Of a stretch of DNA of 64,000 nt, positions 56,101 to 64,000 are shown in pieces. Numbering within the stretch: position 1 is the first letter of the stretch; every line of letters starts with the position of its first letter. The notes beneath the pieces were generated by a model that saw only the letters and a list, made by a program, of their open reading frames with translations, was not told where the DNA came from and did no database searches. The stretch covers positions 62,001 through 126,000 of the forward strand of contig NOWV01000072.1 in NCBI GenBank assembly GCA_003344405.1, read 5' to 3'. Source of the stretch: Trichoplax sp. H2. Taxonomy: Eukaryota; Placozoa; Uniplacotomia; Trichoplacea. The translations under genes were made by a program, and so were the position numbers.

Positions 56101-59100
56101 ATTTCCATTACAAAAATGAATAAGGCAATAAGCGAATGTTGAATCAGTTGAAATAGTATAATAATTACTCTTTAACAAGTTCACAAAGAAGACTTTCAAG
56201 CTCTTGAAAAATGATGTCTAGCCTAGGTTTCACAGGCTCATTATTAGGCATAAGATTTTTATCGCATACAGCATGAACCTTAACAGGGAAGCCAATTGAA
56301 TCATTAAGTGAAAGAAAATATTTTTAAATGTTGAATTATATCATTTTAGCTAAGGCTGAAATACAAACCTGTTCCACCAAAATTTTAGTTCTCCATATGG
56401 CATCTAAGCTGCTTTCACACCATAACTGAATTTGTTTTAATTCCTCACAATGCTTGACAGTTAAATTTTCTATGCCACATAATGTTTTTTGCCTCTGTTT
56501 CCATTCAAACAACTGACCGGCTAAAACTTTCGTGTGCAATAGCTTGACACCATCAACAATCTTAGTAAAATTTTCTGTAATAGTCTATATAATAATCAAT
56601 TATAGCAAGCCATCATCAGTGGTACGTCCACTAAATTGCGATAGTGTTTATTATATGATCATAACCTACCAATTCAGCTTCTCTACGGCATTTTATAATC
56701 TCAACCATATCATTCCATAAACCTTGGCGTTGCTTAAATGCTTGAACCTATACAAGTGATTATTTAGAAAAGTAAATTATTAATGAAGGCTAAGAATAGA
56801 GTTTCTGGAACCGAAGTGTTGCTTAAACTAATAATAAGAATTAGAATTATGCTCCTTTATAATACCTGATTTGGAGGATATTTAGCACCAGCTGTAGGAG
56901 GATATCTACATTCAGGGTGTTCTATAAGCAGGTAATTATCAGTTTTTACTTTGAAATTAAAATTAAATAACACTGGAGTGATAATGATGACATTAGTAAT
57001 TAAAACTGCTACAACACCATCCCGAAATAACTTACGTACCAGAAAGAAATTTATTCCAATGATATGACAGAATATTGAGATTTTCTCCAAGTTGTTGAAT
57101 ATTCTTCCAGCCATTTTCAGCTTCAATAGTTACTAACTGTAGTTGACTACATACTCTTCTAATATCTTCAGCAGTCGAACAGATGTTCGTATTATTACTA
57201 TTATTATTCCATTCCGAAGAGTTTCCCGTCCTCTGCAATGTCATCATGGCCTTATAAGACATTATTTGCAGTTTCAGTAACATTTTTGCTCATATATATA
57301 TATGTACATATTTATAGATATATAGTGAGGAATAATGAAACACCAAATTAAATTTTTAACTCTTTGGTTACCAATTCAAGTACGAAAATGTTTATACCGC
57401 ACATTCTTCTTATTGATCTAGTTTGTTAAGTACAATCTGTAACCACTACTGTTTGTATCAATATCCATTAATATAGCGTTATCGGCTACTTTATAATTTC
57501 TTTACCTCTTGACATAATCTAGTTTCTGTTTCGAGACATTCAACAACAATCTCCAATAAATTGACTGGATTATTCTGGAACCGATTCTATTAGCATTTTA
57601 ACAAAATTTGAGATATAAATAAGTAATTATAAACTATACTTCATATCATTCAGAATTGGAAAGCAGTAATATGTATTATATAACCAATGATCAATTTATA
57701 CATCTGTTATATTAGAATTTACTCCAGCTACATATTAGCAATTAAAATAGTAAGTTAGCGCACATACGGAGAAATCATCGATATATTTTGTCATACGAGA
57801 CCATTGAAGCAAAGAATCTTGTGTCATTATTGATTCCAACTGTTATTAAAATGCAAGAAATACAATTTAGTACATCATACTCCAGATTCTTGTACTGTTA
57901 CACGCCAGCACTATCTATTTATAACATGTGACATCCAGTATGATTGCTGTATGTTAGCAGCCAACCGTTACTAAACATGCAAGAAATACAATTTAGTATA
58001 TCATACTCAAGATTTTCGTACTGTTACACGCTTATACTATCTATCTATAGCATATGACATCCAGTATGATAGCTGTATCTTAACTGATGGACAATCTCAG
58101 TTAATTCGATCCAGTATCAAAGCATATTCAAATTAACTATATAGATACAGTATCTCAGCGAAAGGTCAAGATTGTGATAATTTATTAAATCAAAATGTTG
58201 TCTAGCAATATGATGCATTGTAATAGAAGTAAAATAGGCAGTCATTTAACAAATACCCAACGATGCGCAGTTATCGCCATGAATATACTTGGTATTCACG
58301 GTAAGTAACAATAATATAAAAAGGTATCTATTGCTATTCAAGGCTGATATATTGATCAGAGAAATAATACTGGGATGTATTGCAATAAGTCTAGACTTAA
58401 TTGCAGATAATTATGTACAGTACATAAAACTATTTCCCTTTAGTATCTATATAAATAATCCAAAAGTTGTTTTTTCTTATACAAGCTGTTGTACACATTT
58501 AATTATTAATTATATGTCTAGATCACAGTACAATTAAGGTTAAATAGTATACAATGAAGTTTTCAAAACTAGACATAAAATAAAAATTACGTTGGATTAA
58601 TAAAGATGATAAATTGGCACCAAGGATAAAAATAATAAAAATTGTAAAAATTTGTCAATTTCATCAATAAAGTAAACTCACCTGCTGAGCTTGTTGCCTC
58701 ATAAGATTCAGAATTTCATCGCGGAAGCAAATTGCGGTCATTTCATCGCGATTTTGCCTTAAATTCCTATTAAAAATAAAAAATGAACTATTTATATTAA
58801 GCTTTGGTTTACTAGATTCATCCATTCTATTCCTCTATCTCCTATTCTTAACATCAACTTTATGCGTATCTATAGATAGCTTCGATCTGTATACGCGTAT
58901 TTTTCTTTACGTTTTAGGCAAACTTTCTACTACTATTCCACTATGAATTTCTACTAATAATAAAATTGAGCTACCAACAGTAAGGTTTATCATAATAGTT
59001 ATTTTAGACGATCAATGTTAAACAACAGAATCATTTTTCTTGAGTTGGACCATCCACTTTAGTCGAGATGAATAGAAATGACTAGCAAACAATAGGTAAA

Positions 59101-61602
59101 GTTATATAATATTGCGAGCTAGTATTCATTTCAGAACCCGTTAGTCGATTCGTTAATTTAGTTCAAGTTGTTATTGTCAGTTATTATGAATTCGAATAAT
59201 AGCACTTTCAATAAACTACGTCTTTACTCTACAGATAAATAAATATTCACTTTTTTTGCCAGCCATGATAGAGGTTTTCAAAGAAAACAAATGTGTGAAT
59301 GACAATTTACAGTATCCACGCAATATGGAACCATTTAACATCGGAAAAAGTTGAATAAAAAAATTGTACGCAAGCTGTAAAGCCACAAAAAAAAGTCGTG
59401 AAGGATATCATTGTTAGAAATTGGAACGAACTCTAAAGTTATGATGATTTAAGCGTGTAATAATAGCGAATTTTTGGCTGCATTGATATAAGCATAGAAG
59501 ATGATCATCAAATATAACACTTACCACATTTTCTTGACACTGCCATCAAATACGGCTAAATGCCATTATTAATACTAAAACGTGGTAATATAGTCTACGT
59601 AATAATCATCCTTAGGGACTACTCGCCACTTTCTCCCTTTTCCCCCCCCCCAAAAAAAAATACTTGCGAATTTTTACCTTAAAGTTAAGGGCAAAAATTA
59701 GCGAGTAGTCACTATCATCATTAATTGATTGCTCTCTGTTTGGACATTAAATGTAACTACATCAATCTAGATTCAATAACGATGAAAACTAGCATCGGTA
59801 TAGTGTAGTATTTGGTACTACAACACTATATTAGTGTACTAATAAAATTAATATTCGGCAGTAATTCGTGCTATCGATGGACGTGATCTTTCTTTTTCAA
59901 TAACGGTAAAAAGAAATAAAAATTAGTACAGTCGATAGAGAACATTGACTTCGTTCTCCGCTACTACACAATAAATCTTCCTCGGATTTTCAATATGGGC
60001 GATAGCATCATTAACGTAACATGATAGAATATTGTCAAAGAAGGAAAAAAAATTGAAATTGAAATAGTATTTAATCTATTTCCATAAGAAACTGAGAAAG
60101 CCTTAGAAATACAGTAAGACTACAATTTTGGGGCTGATATCGGTCTCGTAGACACGCTAGTGATCTATCGTTCCTATTGACCATTTCTTAAGGTGTTGCA
60201 ACGTAAACTACTCTTAACAAAGGAAAACATCAATCCAATGGCTCGATATTAATTTTATTTAAAATGATTACGCTAGCCCATGATTTTGCCGATTCAGCCG
60301 GGTATTTAAAGGTAGTAACCATCATGTACAGGAAATTTTATCATTAGAATGTCCTATCGAATCGCTTACAACATGATACATTTAGTCAGTCACGCCTGAA
60401 AATTATTACACCAATTTCATGTGCAAAACTTGGAATCTGCATCGACTTTATCATAGACCCAATTTTTAAAAATCGCTCTTGATTGTAAGCTGTAAGATGT
60501 ATCTAATTTGACTAACAAGCTGATCAAGGACACAGTTGCTCGTTCAATAACGTCGTTATTTCTATGCAATTGATCCGCGTGTACATGGCAGGTTCATTGA
60601 ATATTACCACAAACCAGGCTGTGCTGCAATAGACTGCGACTACTTTGCCATCTTGCGCTTCTTGAATTTTAGAGGTCCAAAAATCTGTCTATTGTCAGAA
60701 ATTCATTGCAGATCGTTTCAAGTTGGCTTCTTACTCTACATGATGGTTTCATTGGCGTTAATTTGACTTGAACAATGACATCCGTTGCATATTACTGTGG
60801 GAGAGTGGAAATGTCTATAAAACTCGCTATTGATTTCCTCCCCCGCCAAAAAAAAAAAATTATTCATATAATATACGTCTAATCCAGTGGAATCAGATCG
60901 TAAGCTGTCTTAGACCATCATTAGCCTTGGTGTTGTTATTTAAAAGTGGCGATCAGTTTAAAATGTCCCTTACTCAACTCTTGACGAATGTTTATTTAAT
61001 TACAATCTCGGGCAGTATCCCAATCCCCTTTCAACTGCAACGTAATAACAAGAAGTACCATATCAAAGTAAATTCATAGTCAAGCATATGAAAAAAGAAC
61101 AAAAAGGAATAAAGAAAGAGAAAATGATAATAATAATCATTATTTATGTAGATCCAAATTTCCAATTTGGAAATTGGATAGGATAAAAAAAAATTTGAAT
61201 ACAACTGTGGAATAGTTGAAAGGGAAAGAGAGAGAGAGAGAAAAAAAAGGAGAATGCGATGATGAATGATGGAGGAAAACATGTCTTCCGATACGCTATG
61301 CCATACCGTATCAACGCATGGAGAAAAGGACGATCGGTGTTGGCGATCAATGCAATTGATTCTCTCGTCTAAGATATTTTTACAAGGTGATTGATTGCCT
61401 TTAGGTAAAGTATGATAGACTGGGTCCAATACTATTTGATTACTCTACGCTAGGATAGATAGAAAGCTTACCAAAACTGGTTCTCAATCCAATTGGCAAA
61501 AGTACATCTGATTTCAATATGAAATTGATGCTTTTCATAAGTGCGAAGCATTTCTTGTAATGCAGGACCGCGAAGACTTTGAGATGCTGCCCAAAGAGCC
61601 AT
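53134..61602 (-). CDS. STAT-D: STAT5-type signal transducer and activator of transcription, about 24 exons
   Basis: Nearly full-length STAT, about 830 residues. Exons: 61472-61602 (ATG at 61602; MALWAASQSLRG, FANWIENQFW), about 60460-60561, 58682-58766 (N-domain), 57040-57232, 56866-56921, 56670-56747, 56369-56584 (LFEWKQRQ, LWCESSLDAIW), 56169-56278 (coiled coil), 56011-56079 (TFIIMKQPPQIIKVETKFAA, the STAT5 signature), 55822-55887, 55705-55733, 55416-55552, 55277-55312 (KIGRRASTKGEE), 55132-55206, 54876-54968 (LPTVVIVNTNQ, VWDNYF; DNA-binding), 54655-54791, 54507-54571, 54302-54402 (linker), 54073-54209 and 53876-53997 (SH2, GTFLLRFSS with the phosphotyrosine-binding Arg), 53713-53797 (YVYPRGISKEEAF), 53551-53629, 53385-53517, 53134-53313 (stop at 53134). 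The tail holds candidate tyrosines in NSIYVPLL, SGYTNVVF and GNYMEP. All junctions phase except around exon 2 and between 54655 and 54571. Expected role: cytokine-type or receptor tyrosine kinase signalling from cytoplasm to nucleus. The STAT5-like call is by residue pattern, not by tree. Confidence 0.93.
57842..58083. repeat. Tandem duplication inside a STAT-D intron, period about 125 bp
   Basis: Copy 1 (57842-57957) and copy 2 (57967-58083) share ATGCAAGAAATACAATTTAG, then CATACT-AAGATT or variant, GTACTGTTACACGC, and GACATCCAGTATGAT-GCTGTAT. Non-coding and well conserved, so fairly recent. Confidence 0.85.
59617..59710. repeat. Foldback (hairpin) element of 94 bp inside a STAT-D intron
   Basis: Perfect 10-base outer arms GACTACTCGC (59617-59626) and GCGAGTAGTC (59701-59710) enclose a second inverted pair, AATTTTTACCTTAA (59669-59682) and TTAAGGGCAAAAATT (59685-59699). 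An asymmetric C10-A9 run sits at 59642-59660 in the left half. Could be a MITE-like insertion or a structured RNA; no clear target-site duplication was seen. Confidence 0.7.
61221..61250. repeat. Purine-rich simple repeat (AG)n followed by A8
   Basis: A GAGAGAGAGAGAG run followed by eight A, in the first STAT-D intron. It makes artificial open frames on the minus strand. Confidence 0.85.
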
Positions 61603-62060
61603 TTTTCAATCCTTGCAACGATGGACCAATGCTATGGTAGTGTTATATCAATCTCCTTGTCAATCAACCGATCCAATACTGTAGAATCAAGGTAATGCCT
61701 AATTGCTTTGGATTTCTTCTCCCTCTTCAAGCACACTCTCCGATGCTTACTCGTCCAATCGATGTAATTGAGTCAGGAATATTGAGTGCAATCAAATAAA
61801 CTTGCAAGAAGTGAAAATAACTCACTAGCTTCTGATTCTACCGCAGGCAATACCCCGGTTGCGCCTAGTAGGTTAGCGATCCTGGTACGCCAGGACTAAA
61901 CCGTATTGTGGTAGGTGCTACGATGTACTAAGATACTGTACACTGTAGATTAGGGTACAGGACACTGTAGCAGGATACTCTCCCGGTTGGGTCCACTGTA
62001 CCTCCATGAAAATTTTGGATTGTCTTTTTTTTGGGGGGGGGAATTCATTTTTAATTTTCT

Positions 62061-62332
62061 TATTCCATTCAATTCCTTGCCCTATTCTATTCAATTCCTT
62101 GCCCTATTCCATTCAATTCCTTGCCCTATACCATTCAATCCCTTGCCCTATTCTATTCCATTCCTAGCCCTATTCCATTCAATTCCTTGCCCTATTCCAT
62201 TCAATTCCTTGCCCTATACCATTCAATCCCTTGCCGTATTCCATTCAATTCCTAGCCCTATTTTCCTATTCCATTCAATTCCTTGACCTATTCCATTCAA
62301 TTCCTTGCCCTATTCCATTCAATCCCTTTACC
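62061..62332. repeat. 22-bp minisatellite, about 12 tandem copies, upstream of STAT-D
   Basis: The unit is TATTCCATTCAATTCCTTGCCC. I count 12 copies with a few point changes and one 8-base insertion (TATTTTCC). Begins about 460 bases upstream of the STAT-D start codon. The plus-strand frame across it has a 22-residue period, as expected for repeat translation and not for a protein. Confidence 0.95.
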
Positions 62333-64000
62333 TATATACCAACGCCATGACAGTGTTGGTGTTGAAAACGAGACAGCCAGTTCCGTTTCCTTTTTCTCTC
62401 CAGAGTTACCATGAGTTGATCGAGACACTTTTCTTCTTTACTCAAAGCTTTCTTTTCTCTTTTCAAAGTTGCTTACACCAGACTCGATTACAGTACAACA
62501 ACAACAAAACCAAAGCACAGTATGCAGTCTCTACTGCATTGGCCATTGTGTCTGCGAGAGAAGGGAGAGGATAAAAGACGACGATTACAAGGTTTTTGTT
62601 TTTCTTTCACTTTCTGATCCTCCAAGTCCAAACTATCCTCTCAAAAAACAGGTCTAAACCAAGGCACAACAGTAGCCACCATTGGCCAATATGGACTCCC
62701 ATATTGATCTTGCACCGGTGTCTACCCACAGCGTGACGTCCATCTGACCGTTCGTCCCAGTACTTTTCGACACGAACAGACAACCAGCTAGGCACTCCTT
62801 AACCCGTCTACCCGCAGCTGGAAAGAAATGGTTGCTGCTTATCGAGAAGATGGATATCGAGTTTACCAACTACTTTAAACTCATCTGGTTGGGGTACAAC
62901 TAATTTATTGCTGCTATAAAGCCAAATATGGACTTGTAAATTCGAATCAAAAATGAAAAATTGGCTAATAATTGGATATTTCTATCGTGTCCCCCCCTCT
63001 GCGATGGACCATACTATACTGGATAGTAGATAGTAGCGCCTTTGTTGTAATAACTTTGCTTTCCAGCGATGCTCCAGCATACTTGTTCAATCGAGATAGC
63101 CACTAAATTGCGCCCTTGATCTCGATATAAGTACATATATAACAACGCCTAATCACAGACATGATAAGAGGGCTTTAGCTTGGTACTCAAAACAGAACGT
63201 GCACAGCTAGAATAGGATATACTTTGGATTCATGTACGTTGTTTCATTTTTTTTGACGTACTTAGACAACACTCAATCGACACAAACTTGGCCCTAAAAC
63301 AGTGATGATCACCCTATGAGTATTTCATATTGTCAGGATAACCTACGAACAGTAGAATGATAAAAAAAAATGGAGTGAAGAGCGACACACTTTATTCTTT
63401 GACTCGATGTTACAAATTCTTCACCGATTTTTTATACGGTAGAGTGAAAAACAGCGATCGACGAAGAAGAAACAATGTAGAGTTTATCATAGCGGCCGTT
63501 CTCGCAAATAACATATTCCACTAGATATTTCTTCCGGCAGTGAAAACCGGAATGGATGTTTTTACCCTATCAACTCGAGAGTATATACCCTATGTATAAA
63601 CCTCAATCTTGGAATCGAGCTAAAATGAAATGTCATCCTAAGACGTATTAAGCTTGCTTTCCAAATTTGAATGTTGCAATTATTATTGATTGTGTAGCTA
63701 TCTGAAACATATTTAGCTTGGTTATACTAGAAGAAATACAAAACAATTTGAGGATGATGAATCATTGGAATGTCCTAAGCAACGCATGCAAAGTTGGCTA
63801 GTACAATAACAAAATGCGCGTGTGACCATGCATCAGAAAATAGAAGATAATGAAACTGGATGCGTACGGCACTACCTTGGATATACCCATTAATTAAGTT
63901 AATGCAAGACGAAGATTACGGTTATTCACAATCAATAAGCATTTTCAAGAACGTCTAGAATAACACAAGATATTGGCTTGGCAGAACCGCTCTTCAGTCC
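62333..64000. other. Right edge, no supported gene
   Basis: 62.35-62.9 kb is somewhat richer in G+C and holds overlapping short frames on both strands (plus 62305-62574; minus 62607-62869). None has a recognisable domain or clear splice partners. It could be promoter, 5' untranslated sequence, or part of a gene continuing to the right. The rest is AT-rich with nothing I can name. Confidence 0.45.

Noticed and set aside
60530-60760. Second open minus-strand frame over the STAT-D exon 2 region, which looked briefly like a retroelement fragment
   Set aside because: No catalytic motif of reverse transcriptase, integrase or RNase H could be recognised; the overlapping N-domain frame explains the coding-like composition.
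61031-61429. Minus-strand frames of 132 and 68 residues upstream of STAT-D exon 2
   Set aside because: Low-complexity Phe/Leu/Ser runs from an (AG)n and A-rich intron; no splice or family support.
61987-62286. Plus-strand 99-residue frame rich in FHSIPCPIPFN
   Set aside because: Translation of the 22-bp minisatellite.
62305-62869. Overlapping frames in the G+C-richer right edge
   Set aside because: No domain, no codon pattern and no splice partners; likely upstream sequence.

Overview
This is animal nuclear DNA: AT-rich (about one third G+C), with genes split into many short exons by GT-AG introns of roughly 50 to 3,000 bases, no operons, and proteins with clear human orthologues. A STAT protein, metazoan-type aspartyl aminopeptidase and ataxin-10 together, with compact introns and low GC, suggest an early-branching animal. 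A placozoan (Trichoplax/Hoilungia type) is my best guess, but this is inference.

Layout. 0-32 kb carries pieces of three STAT-like genes, all on the minus strand and arranged head to tail: STAT-A (about 0.4-0.9 kb, body off the left edge), STAT-B (6.2-12.8 kb) and STAT-C (23.7-32.3 kb). They are separated by gene-poor, locally duplicated AT-rich DNA. 32.3-39.5 kb shows no gene I can support. 39.55-43.76 kb (plus) is a complete 15-exon aspartyl aminopeptidase (DNPEP), which I could splice fully to 453 residues with all metal ligands. 45.10-48.66 kb (minus) is a complete 10-exon ataxin-10 (ATXN10), spliced to 454 residues. A 34-bp minisatellite (48.83-49.40 kb) lies just upstream of it. 50.30-51.02 kb (plus) is a single-exon haloacid-dehalogenase-like gene that looks bacterial. 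53.13-61.60 kb (minus) is a nearly complete STAT5-type gene (STAT-D) of about 24 exons, with a 22-bp minisatellite just upstream. The right edge (62.3-64 kb) shows no supported gene.

The main story is a local STAT family. STAT-D is conventional and STAT5-like from the N-domain to a tyrosine-containing tail. STAT-B and STAT-C keep the same order (N-domain where resolved, coiled coil, DNA-binding domain, linker, SH2) and several identical exon lengths, but their sequences are strongly diverged. They look like a lineage-specific expansion of a signalling transcription factor. DNPEP (cytosolic peptidase), ATXN10 (armadillo-like scaffold) and the dehalogenase-like enzyme are ordinary housekeeping or metabolic neighbours with no evident link to STAT signalling.

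All splice sites were placed by eye from reading frame, GT/AG and family similarity. Coordinates of spliced genes are outer bounds of coding exons, and exon lists are in the evidence. No UTRs or transcription starts could be placed.
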